A DNA stretch of 24,946 nucleotides from RGIG6353 sp964650465 (lineage in GTDB: Bacteria > Bacillota > Clostridia > Oscillospirales > SIG627). The translations under genes were made by a program, and so were the position numbers. The first letter of the stretch is position 1; each line of letters starts with the position of its first letter. A model generated the notes under the pieces. It ran no database searches. It was given only the letters and a program-made list of their open reading frames with translations, and had not been told where the DNA came from. The DNA lies in NCBI GenBank assembly GCA_964650465.1, contig CAZYTA010000036.1:1-24946 (forward strand), in the 5' to 3' direction. Positions 8,378-16,790 of the stretch are shown one piece after another.

Positions 8378-9841
8378 ATGAAATACATACCCGAAGAAAA
8401 TGCAGTTATTATATATTGGGACCTGCCCGAAGAATACATAAAAGGTGAAGAATATACTCTCACGGTTAACGAAAGTACACTAAAAACAGAAAAATGTCAT
8501 GCACGCATTACAGGACTTTTGCCCGAAACCGAATATACCGCCGTATGGACATACAAGGACTCAAAAAAAGAGTTATCGGTCAAAACCCTTGCTGAGAGAA
8601 AGAGGGTGAACGTAACCGATTTTGGTGCGGTGGGTGACGGTGTTACCTTGAATACAGCGGCATTGCAAAGGGCTATTGACAGCTGTAAAGGCGGTGTGGT
8701 TTACATTCCGTCAGGGGATTACATGACAGGCTCGCTGTTTCTTCATTCAGACATGGAGCTTTATCTTGAAAAAGATGCTATTCTGCACGGAACAACAGAT
8801 GTTCGGGACTATTCGCCAAAGATAAAAAGCCGTTTTGAAGGCAAGGAAATGCAATGCTATTCGGCTTTGATAAATGTGGGAAAGCTTGACAGAAAGGCTG
8901 TTACTTGCCGAAATGTGCGTATCTGCGGAGAGGGTACAGTATACGGCGGCGGAAAAGAGCTGGCAAATAATGTAGTAAAGGTTGAAACCGAGCTAATGAA
9001 GGCGGAACTTGAGGCTTTGGGAGAAAAAATAGCCGAATATGAGCTTCCCGAAACAGTTCCGGGCAGGGCAAGACCGAGACTTATCAATATCAGCTCTTCG
9101 GAGAATGTTGTTATAAGCGGAATAACCGTTGCCAACGGTCCATGCTGGAATGTCCATATGATATATTCAAAAAATGTTGAGACCTGCGGTGTTACCTTCC
9201 GTTCAAGCGGAGTATGGAACGGAGACGGCTGGGACCCCGACTCCTCTGCAGACTGTACTATTTTCGGCTGTGAATTTTACACAGGCGATGATGCGGTAGC
9301 TATCAAATCAGGCAAAAATCCCGAGGGCAACATAATAAACCGACCTTCCGAAAGAATAAGAATTTTTGATTGCAGAAGCAATTACGGACACGGTGTTACT
9401 ATCGGCAGTGAAATGTCGGGAGGTATAAACGATGTGCGTATATGGAACTGTGATATGTCCACCTCAGTGTACGGAGTGGAAATAAAAGCAACCAAAAAGC
9501 GAGGCGGCTATGTAAAAAATGTTCAGGTAAGAAATACAACTGCCTGCAGAATACTTCTTCATTCGGTCGGCTATAACGATGACGGCGAGGGTGCGCCCAC
9601 AGCTCCCGTATTTGAGGACTGTTCATTCGAGAACATACATCTTACAGCCCGTATGCATACGCAGGAAAACGAGGATGTTGATTGCGAGGCAATAGAGGTT
9701 TCCGGCTTTGATGTACCCGGACATTATGCAAAGAATATAAAATTCAAAAACATCACTGTAGGCACAGGTGACAGCAGACGTCATACCGTTCTTCTCTCCT
9801 GTTGTGAGGGTATCAGCTTCGAGAACATTAAGTGCAAGTAG
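8378..9841 (+). CDS. Glycoside hydrolase family 28 (polygalacturonase-type)
   Basis: This 487-residue protein is a GH28 inverting hydrolase of the pectin family, cleaving alpha-linked galacturonic acid or rhamnogalacturonan-type bonds. Residues ~1-75 resemble a fibronectin III-like domain, followed by the right-handed beta-helix opening VTDFGAVGDG. The family catalytic set is present: the N-x-D motif N281/D283, the aspartate pair D304-D305, G-H-G with H338, and K370. The usual R-I-K is E-I-K here. No signal peptide is visible, so it is probably cytoplasmic and may act on imported oligogalacturonides. I chose the ATG at 8378 because AAAGGAG (8364-8370) is correctly spaced and the frame's earlier ATG at 8291 lies upstream of the promoter. 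TSUP half-genes follow after 46 bp. Confidence 0.9.
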   Translation: MKYIPEENAVIIYWDLPEEYIKGEEYTLTVNESTLKTEKCHARITGLLPETEYTAVWTYKDSKKELSVKTLAERKRVNVTDFGAVGDGVTLNTAALQRAIDSCKGGVVYIPSGDYMTGSLFLHSDMELYLEKDAILHGTTDVRDYSPKIKSRFEGKEMQCYSALINVGKLDRKAVTCRNVRICGEGTVYGGGKELANNVVKVETELMKAELEALGEKIAEYELPETVPGRARPRLINISSSENVVISGITVANGPCWNVHMIYSKNVETCGVTFRSSGVWNGDGWDPDSSADCTIFGCEFYTGDDAVAIKSGKNPEGNIINRPSERIRIFDCRSNYGHGVTIGSEMSGGINDVRIWNCDMSTSVYGVEIKATKKRGGYVKNVQVRNTTACRILLHSVGYNDDGEGAPTAPVFEDCSFENIHLTARMHTQENEDVDCEAIEVSGFDVPGHYAKNIKFKNITVGTGDSRRHTVLLSCCEGISFENIKCK

Positions 9842-9887
9842 AGGCAGATGCTTAAGGTTGTATATATATTTCCTTTTTGGTCATACT

Positions 9888-10259
9888 ATGACCATGAAAC
9901 ACATACTTTTATTTTCCGCTACAGGTCTCGTTGCGGGCTTTATCAACGGGCTGTTTGGAACAGGCGGTGCAATCCCCTTACTTGCCCTTTTTGCTTTTCT
10001 TGCACTTGATACAGATAAGGCTTTTGCCACGGCAAATCTTGCCATTATGATACTTTCTGCGGTAAGCTTTGCGTTTTATTTGAAAAACGGTACGGTTGAT
10101 ACGGCTTTTTTGCCCGAATACTTCAGCAAAATATTCTTACCTGCCCTTGCAGGCGGTGCTGTAGGCAGTTTGCTGCTGTCGAAGGTTTCGCCCAACCTTC
10201 TTAAAAAAATATTTTTTGTAATTACCATTATAGGCGGTGTTGGGACGGTGTTCAAATGA
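9888..10259 (+). CDS. TSUP (TauE/SafE) membrane protein, N-terminal half
   Basis: This 123-residue hydrophobic protein matches the first half of a TSUP family transporter, a family moving sulfite, sulfonates or organic acids. The opening GLVAGFINGLFGTGGAIPLLAL is the characteristic glycine-rich repeat, and three to four membrane segments are visible. The stop codon TGA overlaps the ATG of the second half (ATGA at 10256-10259), indicating translational coupling. The start is uncertain: ATG 9888 and ATG 9894 are both in frame and neither has a good ribosome binding site. It may be co-transcribed with the GH28 gene. Substrate unknown. Full TSUP proteins are about 250 residues, so this is half a normal protein. 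Confidence 0.75.
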   Translation: MTMKHILLFSATGLVAGFINGLFGTGGAIPLLALFAFLALDTDKAFATANLAIMILSAVSFAFYLKNGTVDTAFLPEYFSKIFLPALAGGAVGSLLLSKVSPNLLKKIFFVITIIGGVGTVFK

Positions 10260-10597
10260 CCTTTATCATCTCTGTGCTGACAGGACTGGGTGTGGGCTCA
10301 GGGGGGCTTTATATACTCTACCTTACGCTGATAAAAAACATTCCCCAAGCCGAAGCTCAGGGAATGAATCTCGCATTTTTTATTACTGCCACCTTTGCCG
10401 CGGCTATGGTAAACCTTATCAAAAAGCGTATATCTTTTGTATCTCTGACTTTTGCAGTTCCGTTTGGAATTTTGGGTGCCGCCGTCGGTTGCTATGTTGC
10501 ATCGGTGACGGATACAAAAATACTTTCCGTAATGTTTGGCTTACTTCTTGCGGTTGTAGGGGTTTCGGGATTTATCAAACTGATTAAAAAGCGGTGA
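10256..10597 (+). CDS. TSUP (TauE/SafE) membrane protein, C-terminal half
   Basis: This 113-residue protein corresponds to the second TSUP repeat. It opens with a TGLGVGSGGLYIL segment, which matches the glycine-rich start of the internal repeat, and has about four membrane segments before a KLIKKR end. It begins exactly at the domain boundary, with its ATG overlapping the previous stop by 4 bp. The pair could form a heterodimer equal to one transporter. A sequencing or natural frameshift in a once-fused gene is the alternative; the clean ATGA junction between the repeats favours a true split. The gene converges on the ManA-ROK gene with only 20 bp between stops. Confidence 0.75.
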   Translation: MTFIISVLTGLGVGSGGLYILYLTLIKNIPQAEAQGMNLAFFITATFAAAMVNLIKKRISFVSLTFAVPFGILGAAVGCYVASVTDTKILSVMFGLLLAVVGVSGFIKLIKKR

Positions 10598-10618
10598 CAG
10601 ATTTTTAGAATTACCGCT
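10590..10618. terminator. Weak inverted repeat between convergent genes
   Basis: AGCGGT (10590-10595) pairs with ACCGCT (10613-10618) around a 17-nt T-rich loop between the convergent TSUP and ManA-ROK stops. It may act as a weak bidirectional terminator. The stem is short and there is no long T tract. Confidence 0.3.
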
Positions 10619-12471
10619 TATACTCCGAGGAGTCCTGCACCTATGATGCCGGCGTCATTGCCAAGCGAGGCAAGAACGATTTTTGTCTGCTTTTCGGAGA
10701 ATCTGGTGTATGACTGGGACTGCACCTTTTCGCGAAGAGGTACAAGTACGCCTTCTCCTTCATGGCTGATACCTCCGCCGATAGCGATTATCTCGGGCTG
10801 AAGAAGGTTGATAACGTCAAGCACGCCTTCTGCAAGATATGAAAGGTATGTGCTGATAACTTCCTTTGCCACATCATCGTTGGCAAGGAAGGGTGTTTTT
10901 CCGTTTACGGCATTAATATCACCGTTTACAACCTTCCAGAGGTCGGAATCGGGATTCTTTTCCATAGCACGCTTGGTCTGACGGATAAGAGCAGTAGCTG
11001 AGGTATAAGCTTCAAGGCATCCTTTTCTTCCGCAGTTACAGGGTTCTCCGCCTGCCATTATTACAGTGTGACCCAGCTCTGCGCCTCTGCCCCATGCACC
11101 TGTGACAAGTCTGCCGTTTTCAATGATTCCTCCGCCCACACCTGTTCCGAGGGTTATCATTACAAGGCTCTTTACATCTTTGCCTGTTCCTGCAACGTAT
11201 TCGCCCCATGCAGCTGCATTGGCATCGTTTTCAAGGTAAACCTTCTTGTTAAGCTTTTCCTCAAGACAAGCAACAATGGGTGCATTGTGAAAATCAAGGT
11301 TGTTGGCAAATTCAACAAGACCCTCTTCTTTGTTGATAGAACCGGGAGAGCCAACGCCAACCGACTCAATCTGCTCCAATTCCATACCGGAGGCTTTTAT
11401 GCATTCAAGGGCGCATTCTGCCATGTCTGCACATATTTCGGTATAGGGTCTGGGAGCGTTTGTTTTTTTCTTCGCTCTTCCGTAGATTTTGCCGTTTTCA
11501 TCAACTACGGCTGCTGCGATGTTTGTTCCTCCAAGGTCGATACCTACGAAGTAACGTGGTGAATTCTGTGTCATAATAACTGTTGCATCTCCTTCCAGTG
11601 TCCACTTGCCGTATCCTGCAGGTATAAATACACTGTCTCCCGATTTTAGCTGTTCGCCGTCGAGAATGGCATTTCCCGATACAAGTGTGATCACATTATA
11701 ACTTTTTTTATCTGTTTCAAAGTTTCGTTTTCCCGATAAAATCAGTTCGGAAACTTTAAAATACTTTGATGTTCCAAGCACTCTCATTTGGTCAACGGTG
11801 GGAATGCTTTTTTTCTTGTAAGGAACAGCCTTTGTTGATTGCAGTCCCTTATCTATATGCAATTGTCGGGGCTTTCCGTCCTTATCCACTCTGCCCCAAT
11901 CGTAAAGACGGTATGTAATATTTGAATTTTGCTGAATTTCAAGTATTATGTTTCCTGCTCCTATGGCATGAACAGTACCTGCCTCAACAAAGAACACATC
12001 TCCTTTTGACGAGGTGAAAACATTCAGCTTTTCTTCGAGGGTATTGCTTTCGATGGCATCCTTTATTGAATCCTTTGTGATTCCTTCTTTAATACCGCAA
12101 TATATTTTTGAATCCTTTTCGGCTTCTGCAACATACCACATTTCGGTTTTTCCGACACCGTTTTCCAGCTTCTTGGCAGTTTCGTCATCGGGGTGAACCT
12201 GTAGGCTTAATGCAGTTTTTGCATCAATAAATTTAATAAGAACGGGAAATTCATCAGATATCCTGTTGCTTCCGAGCACTTCGGGGTTTTGGGCAATATA
12301 TTCTCTGAGTGTTCTGCCGTCGGACAGCAATGTCTCCCCGTCGGGGTGACAGCTTGCCTCCCAGCTTTCCGCAACAGTGTCTCCGTCGTTGCCCTTACCG
12401 TATATCCCGTGAAGCCTTTTTCCGCCCCATATGTAGTCCTTGTACACGGGAATCAGTTTTTGTATCTTCAT
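10618..12471 (-). CDS. Fused mannose-6-phosphate isomerase and ROK sugar kinase
   Basis: This 617-residue protein joins two enzymes in one frame. Residues 1-~303 are a type I phosphomannose isomerase (mannose-6-P to fructose-6-P): N-terminus PVYKDYIWGGKRL, zinc ligands Q91, H93, E110 and H168, and a C-terminal cupin part. Residues ~306-617 are a ROK family kinase, probably glucokinase-like: phosphate motif DLGGTN (312-317), catalytic D416 in LENDANAA, GTGVGGG (442-448), and the ROK zinc motif H468 with C478-x-C480 and C485. No ribosome binding site or stop lies at the junction, so one polypeptide is expected. GAAAGGAA at 12477-12484 sets the start inside the 3' end of the preceding gene (77-nt overlap). 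It is last in the polysaccharide operon and would supply hexose phosphates. Confidence 0.9.
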   Translation of the reverse strand: MKIQKLIPVYKDYIWGGKRLHGIYGKGNDGDTVAESWEASCHPDGETLLSDGRTLREYIAQNPEVLGSNRISDEFPVLIKFIDAKTALSLQVHPDDETAKKLENGVGKTEMWYVAEAEKDSKIYCGIKEGITKDSIKDAIESNTLEEKLNVFTSSKGDVFFVEAGTVHAIGAGNIILEIQQNSNITYRLYDWGRVDKDGKPRQLHIDKGLQSTKAVPYKKKSIPTVDQMRVLGTSKYFKVSELILSGKRNFETDKKSYNVITLVSGNAILDGEQLKSGDSVFIPAGYGKWTLEGDATVIMTQNSPRYFVGIDLGGTNIAAAVVDENGKIYGRAKKKTNAPRPYTEICADMAECALECIKASGMELEQIESVGVGSPGSINKEEGLVEFANNLDFHNAPIVACLEEKLNKKVYLENDANAAAWGEYVAGTGKDVKSLVMITLGTGVGGGIIENGRLVTGAWGRGAELGHTVIMAGGEPCNCGRKGCLEAYTSATALIRQTKRAMEKNPDSDLWKVVNGDINAVNGKTPFLANDDVAKEVISTYLSYLAEGVLDVINLLQPEIIAIGGGISHEGEGVLVPLREKVQSQSYTRFSEKQTKIVLASLGNDAGIIGAGLLGV

Positions 12472-13819
12472 GTTTTTTCCTTTCGATGATTATAAAGTAT
12501 ACAGTAGCAAGGAGAGCATACGGTATGGGACAGAACTCTCCCGGATTTAGCTGTGACATGAGCCACAAGCCTATGTATGATACGAAAAAGGTCATATTGA
12601 CGGGAGAGGCATTTTTGAAATAAATCACGGTTCTGAGAACAAGCTGATAACAGTAGGCAAGAATGCCGACTATACCGAGACCGCCGAACACCTGAGCTGT
12701 CCAGATATGGTACCAGTTCATAGCGCCTGTTTTTGGTGAGTAAATATCCGAGTTGCCTGTATATCCGAGACCTACACCGAACACGGGATTTGAAAGAAAG
12801 TCACCGATACTTCTCTTAAGCACACGGGCACGCGGTTCTTCGGGATTTATAAAATACTGTTTGAGAATATCAAAGCATTCCTTAAGTGTCATGCTGTCGG
12901 TGTCTCGGCTCAGTGACTTATACGAAACCTTTATTACAAGCTCGGGAAGAAAATTAAAAAATGTAAGAACGCAAATTATGAAAACGCTTGTATACAGAAC
13001 TTTTTTGATTTTGCTTTTTTCAAAGAAGAATGTGTAGGCTATAAATATTACAAGCATTTCCACAGTGCCCATAACAAGTCCGCCTCTTGACGAGGACATA
13101 ACTATGCACAGATACATAAACAGCGTTGCAAGCACATCAATGTGCCTCTTTCTTGCATAGAGCATGGGAAACGGCATTGCCATCATAATGAAGGTAGAAA
13201 GGTTGTTTGAAGCCGTGAAATTCAAAAATCTGAAGCTGTTAACAAACTCTTCCCAGTTTTTGAAGTAGAAAAAGCATATGATGAATGATGCAAGCATTCC
13301 CACTGCATACATTGCTTTGATGAGCATTCTGCCGGATTTTTCGGTTATACGTGACGAAAAAAGCAGATACAGAAGTATCATTCCTCCGCCGAGCATAAAC
13401 ACGTAAAACAGTGATGTGGGAGCAAAGTAGCTTTTTGCCGACAGAGTTCCAAATCCTCCCAAGGTGACAGCTATTGCAACTGCAACCGTCCCTTTAAAGG
13501 AACTGCCGAGCTTGGGCTTTGCCCTGTATTTTATAAGATTGAATATTACGCAAAAAGCCAACGGAACGGCAAGAGGGACAAATTTTATAAATGTACTGTA
13601 AGAGTCATAGCAAACCGTAACAAATACAGACAAAAGCAACGTGGGTGTCAAAAACACCGTTAGGTCGGAGAATAAAATCAATGACAGTGCGGCAATACAG
13701 CCGAATATTACGGCGCCTGCTATCTGCTGCTCGGTGATTACGACAACAAGCGACATAACAAAGAGAATTGCCAAATAAATATTATAAAAAAGAGATTTTT
13801 TCAATAATTTGTCAAGCAT
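12395..13819 (-). CDS. O-antigen ligase/polymerase family membrane protein
   Basis: This 474-residue integral membrane protein has roughly ten to twelve hydrophobic segments. The large loop carries features of the Wzy/O-antigen ligase family: SSSRGG in the middle, a loop with DFLSNPVFGVGLGYTG, and YHIWTAQVFGGLGIVG just before the last membrane segments. Such proteins polymerise lipid-linked repeat units or ligate glycans at the outer face of the membrane. AGGAG at 13826-13830 supports the start. The last ~25 residues are charged and overlap the ManA-ROK gene. Whether it polymerises or ligates cannot be decided from sequence alone; in a Gram-positive a polymerase or teichuronic-type role is more likely. 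Confidence 0.82.
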   Translation of the reverse strand: MLDKLLKKSLFYNIYLAILFVMSLVVVITEQQIAGAVIFGCIAALSLILFSDLTVFLTPTLLLSVFVTVCYDSYSTFIKFVPLAVPLAFCVIFNLIKYRAKPKLGSSFKGTVAVAIAVTLGGFGTLSAKSYFAPTSLFYVFMLGGGMILLYLLFSSRITEKSGRMLIKAMYAVGMLASFIICFFYFKNWEEFVNSFRFLNFTASNNLSTFIMMAMPFPMLYARKRHIDVLATLFMYLCIVMSSSRGGLVMGTVEMLVIFIAYTFFFEKSKIKKVLYTSVFIICVLTFFNFLPELVIKVSYKSLSRDTDSMTLKECFDILKQYFINPEEPRARVLKRSIGDFLSNPVFGVGLGYTGNSDIYSPKTGAMNWYHIWTAQVFGGLGIVGILAYCYQLVLRTVIYFKNASPVNMTFFVSYIGLWLMSQLNPGEFCPIPYALLATVYFIIIERKKHEDTKTDSRVQGLHMGRKKASRDIR

Positions 13820-13839
13820 TTTTTTCTCCTGAAACTATG

Positions 13840-14949
13840 TTAGAGTCCCAATCCCGAAAGAAGCGAATCGACTGAATTTATATCATTTTTTTCGATGGCA
13901 ATTTCACTTTTAACACGGCGGGAAACCTTTTTATTGAAGAGCGTAAACCAACGGCGGAGCATATATATGGGATACAGTAAAGGACAGCGCTTAAGAGAGG
14001 GATATTTTTTTGACAGTTCAGAGTAAGGCATGAACAGTCGGGAGCATATATAATTGAACTTATTTCCGGACTCTCTCCGTTTCACGGTGAGAGTATTGCG
14101 ATGTGTACCGTAAACGTTTCCCGAGAGTATATATTCTTCAAGTGCCGATGTAAGCGGAGTGTGTTTTTCGTCCGAAAACCATATTTGGGTTAAAAGCTTT
14201 GCATTTCTTTCAAGCTGAACCAGTCCTGCTTTTTCATACAGACTTTCATCTTTGCAATGTTGATGCATTGCGGTGTCAATCATCCAAATGTCAAGAAACG
14301 GTTTTATTCCGCAGCCTCCGTTTCTTATATGCTTTGACATGTGCGCAATATGATAAAAGCGGAGCATTTCGTCATTCATTCTATATCTGTATTCGGTTTC
14401 TTTGACGGATTTTCTCCATATGTCAGAGAATATTTTCGATGAATTTTTCAGCCATTTTTCCTCCATGAGAAGGAAGTGTAGCTCAATATGACATCCGTTG
14501 GGGGCGGTAAGAGCGATATCGTGCTCTCCGTATCTGCCTCGGATAAAGCCGTTTTTTTCGAGAAGCTCTGAGGCAAAGTCGGACTGCGAGCGTTCTACAT
14601 AAATATCAACATCACAGCTGGTTCGCACCCATTCCTCGGGATAAAGACAGCGAAGATGTGCACCTTTGAGAAGCATGTGAGGGATTTTTGCCTTTTCGAG
14701 AATATCACTGACTTGCTCGGTGGCAAATTTGAGCTTTTCCACTCGCAGTATGGCAAGCGCTTTTTCTCTTTCAAGAAAATCTTTTTTTATGCCAAGCTTT
14801 TCTGCGGCAAATGCTACCGCTTGTCCAAGGTCATGCTTTTTTGCAAGCTTATATATTTCGGTTAGATTGTCTTCTGTTTCTTGTTTGTTTTCAATTGTTA
14901 CATTTTCGCATACTGCATATCTCAACAGCAAAAAAAGAAGCTTTTTCAT
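13840..14949 (-). CDS. NTP_transf_5 family nucleotidyltransferase-like protein
   Basis: This 369-residue protein matches the uncharacterised nucleotidyltransferase family PF14907. The core is HMLLKGAHLRCLYPEEWVRTSCDVDIYV, with K95-G96 and the metal-binding-type pair D113-x-D115, followed by ELHF near residue 157. Family members commonly sit in exopolysaccharide or capsule clusters, but their reaction is not established. It lies 36 bp after the epimerase stop and 20 bp before the polymerase start, so it belongs to the operon. GAGGAA lies about 11 nt before the ATG, a loose ribosome binding site. The N-terminus is hydrophobic for about ten residues but too short for a signal peptide. Confidence 0.8.
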   Translation of the reverse strand: MKKLLFLLLRYAVCENVTIENKQETEDNLTEIYKLAKKHDLGQAVAFAAEKLGIKKDFLEREKALAILRVEKLKFATEQVSDILEKAKIPHMLLKGAHLRCLYPEEWVRTSCDVDIYVERSQSDFASELLEKNGFIRGRYGEHDIALTAPNGCHIELHFLLMEEKWLKNSSKIFSDIWRKSVKETEYRYRMNDEMLRFYHIAHMSKHIRNGGCGIKPFLDIWMIDTAMHQHCKDESLYEKAGLVQLERNAKLLTQIWFSDEKHTPLTSALEEYILSGNVYGTHRNTLTVKRRESGNKFNYICSRLFMPYSELSKKYPSLKRCPLLYPIYMLRRWFTLFNKKVSRRVKSEIAIEKNDINSVDSLLSGLGL

Positions 14950-14985
14950 ACTGTAAAAAATTCCTCAAAATTGACTTCACCGTTT

Positions 14986-16056
14986 TTATTTATAAAACTC
15001 CGCATACCACTGTGCAAAATGTCTCAGACCTGTTTCCAGTGAGGTTGCGGGCTTAAAGCCGAAGTCCTCTTCAAGTGCCGATGTGTCGGCATATGTTACA
15101 GGTACATCGCCTGCCTGCATGGGGACAAGTCTGCGATGCGCTTCAAAGTCAAAATCCTCGGGCAACACTCCCGCACGTACAAGCTCACGTGAAAGGATAT
15201 CAACAAAGTCGAGAAGATTTTCGGGACTGTTGTTGCCTATGTTGTAAACTGCATACGGAGGAATGGGCAGCCCGTCCTCTCCGTTCTTTTTTTCGGGAGC
15301 GGACTGCATAATGCGTTTTACTCCTTCGACAATATCGTCTACATATGTGAAATCACGCTTACAGTTGCCATAGTTGAAAATATCAATGGTCTCTCCCTTT
15401 ATCAGCTTGTTGGTAAAGCTGAAATATGCCATGTCGGGACGGCCTGCAGGTCCGTATACCGTAAAGAAACGGAGTCCTGTTGTGGGGATGTTGTAAAGCT
15501 TTGAATATGCATGGGCAAAAAGCTCATTGGATTTTTTTGTTGCGGCGTAAAGGCTGACAGGGTTGTCCACCTTGTCCTCTGTTGAGTAGGGCACCTTTTT
15601 GTTAGAGCCGTAAACCGAGGAGGAGGAAGCGTATACAAGATGCTCAACGGGGTGATTGCGGCACGCCTCCAGAATATTATAAAAGCCTATGATATTTGCT
15701 TCGATATACACATCGGGATTGGTGATCGAGTAGCGCACACCCGCCTGGGCGGCAAGATTTACTACGACATCAAAGCCTTCCTTTTCAAAAAGCGAAGCTA
15801 TCATTGTCTTGTCGGCAATAGAGCCCTTGACAAAGCTCCATTCGGAAGAGGGATATTCCTTTGCAAGCTTTTCTATTTGTGCAAGGCGGTATTCCTTAAT
15901 GGAAACATCATAGTAGTCATTCATATTGTCAATACCCACAAGACGGATGGGGGAAAAGCTTCTGAGAAGCTCCATTACAAGATTTGCCCCTACAAATCCT
16001 GCCGCACCTGTGACAAGTATCTTTTTGTTTTTGAGTTCAACATTTACCTGTTTCAT
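14986..16056 (-). CDS. UDP-glucuronate 4-epimerase-type SDR
   Basis: This 356-residue extended short-chain dehydrogenase/reductase interconverts NDP-sugars. It has the NAD-binding GxxGxxG (G17-G20-G23), the DNMNDYYD segment after strand 2, NLAAQAGVRYSI, and the catalytic Y170-x3-K174. GLRFFTVYGPAGRPDMA is typical of UDP-glucuronate/UDP-galacturonate 4-epimerases (Cap1J/LspL-like), as is the length. Its start overlaps the stop of the nucleotidyltransferase gene (ATGA at 16053-16056), so the two are translationally coupled. In this operon it could interconvert UDP-galacturonate made by salvage and UDP-glucuronate. No UDP-glucose dehydrogenase is present in the window. UDP-glucose or UDP-xylose epimerase activity cannot be excluded. 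Confidence 0.85.
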   Translation of the reverse strand: MKQVNVELKNKKILVTGAAGFVGANLVMELLRSFSPIRLVGIDNMNDYYDVSIKEYRLAQIEKLAKEYPSSEWSFVKGSIADKTMIASLFEKEGFDVVVNLAAQAGVRYSITNPDVYIEANIIGFYNILEACRNHPVEHLVYASSSSVYGSNKKVPYSTEDKVDNPVSLYAATKKSNELFAHAYSKLYNIPTTGLRFFTVYGPAGRPDMAYFSFTNKLIKGETIDIFNYGNCKRDFTYVDDIVEGVKRIMQSAPEKKNGEDGLPIPPYAVYNIGNNSPENLLDFVDILSRELVRAGVLPEDFDFEAHRRLVPMQAGDVPVTYADTSALEEDFGFKPATSLETGLRHFAQWYAEFYK

Positions 16057-16790
16057 TGTGTTATACCCTTGTATTCCTTTTGAACTTTTTCGTAGCTTTC
16101 AAGATTGCCTATGTCATATCTTTTACCAGGCATTTCCATAGCATGCACATTATTTTTGTGGCAAAGCCATGCAATAAAGCTTCCGGGGGCATCTGCTCCC
16201 GCACCTTCGTCAAGTGCCTGCTGTACCCTTCTTGCATCATCTTTTGTATAGAAATAGAACGGGGGACAGCACCAGTTGGATTCGGGCTTTGCAGGCTTTT
16301 CGGTCATATCGGTAACAATATCGTTTTCACCTATCTTAAGAACACCCGATTTGGTCAGCCTTTTTTCATCTGCCTCGAAATAACGCATTACGGCAGATGT
16401 GCCCTTACTCTCGGCATAGCGTATAAATCTTGTAAGGCTAAAGTCAAGCACGTTGTCACCTGCGATGACGAGCATATCGTCATCCAGCTTCAGAGCATCA
16501 ATTGCAAACTGTATGTCACGCACTGCGCCGAGTCTTGTTTCGTTTGTTTCGGTCATATCGTCTACAACCGTTATTTTTACGTTTTTTTCCTTTGCCCACT
16601 CGTTGAAATGAGGGGCAAATTTATGGTTTGAAATAACAACATATTCGCTTACCTTACCTATTGTGTCAATGTCATCGATAAGGTGATCGAGAATGGTCTT
16701 TTCGCCAACCTTCAAAAGAGGCTTGGGAAAATTCTCGGTGAGCGGATAGAGTCTTGTTGCGTAGCCTGCGGCAAGTATTAAACAAATCAT
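16053..16790 (-). CDS. Sugar-1-phosphate nucleotidyltransferase
   Basis: This 245-residue protein is an NTP_transferase family enzyme that activates a sugar-1-phosphate to an NDP-sugar. The N-terminal nucleotide-binding motif is LAAGYATRLYPLT...PKPLL (residues 6-26), with the catalytic AGDN segment near 110 and a conserved TEKP segment. I start it at ATG 16790, which overlaps the kinase stop as ATGA (16787-16790). The frame stays open to an ATG at 16844, but that would run into the kinase gene and add a non-conserved basic stretch. Coupling on both sides places it between the kinase and the epimerase. A role as a galacturonate-1-phosphate uridylyltransferase is inferred from that position only. 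Confidence 0.85.
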   Translation of the reverse strand: MICLILAAGYATRLYPLTENFPKPLLKVGEKTILDHLIDDIDTIGKVSEYVVISNHKFAPHFNEWAKEKNVKITVVDDMTETNETRLGAVRDIQFAIDALKLDDDMLVIAGDNVLDFSLTRFIRYAESKGTSAVMRYFEADEKRLTKSGVLKIGENDIVTDMTEKPAKPESNWCCPPFYFYTKDDARRVQQALDEGAGADAPGSFIAWLCHKNNVHAMEMPGKRYDIGNLESYEKVQKEYKGITQ

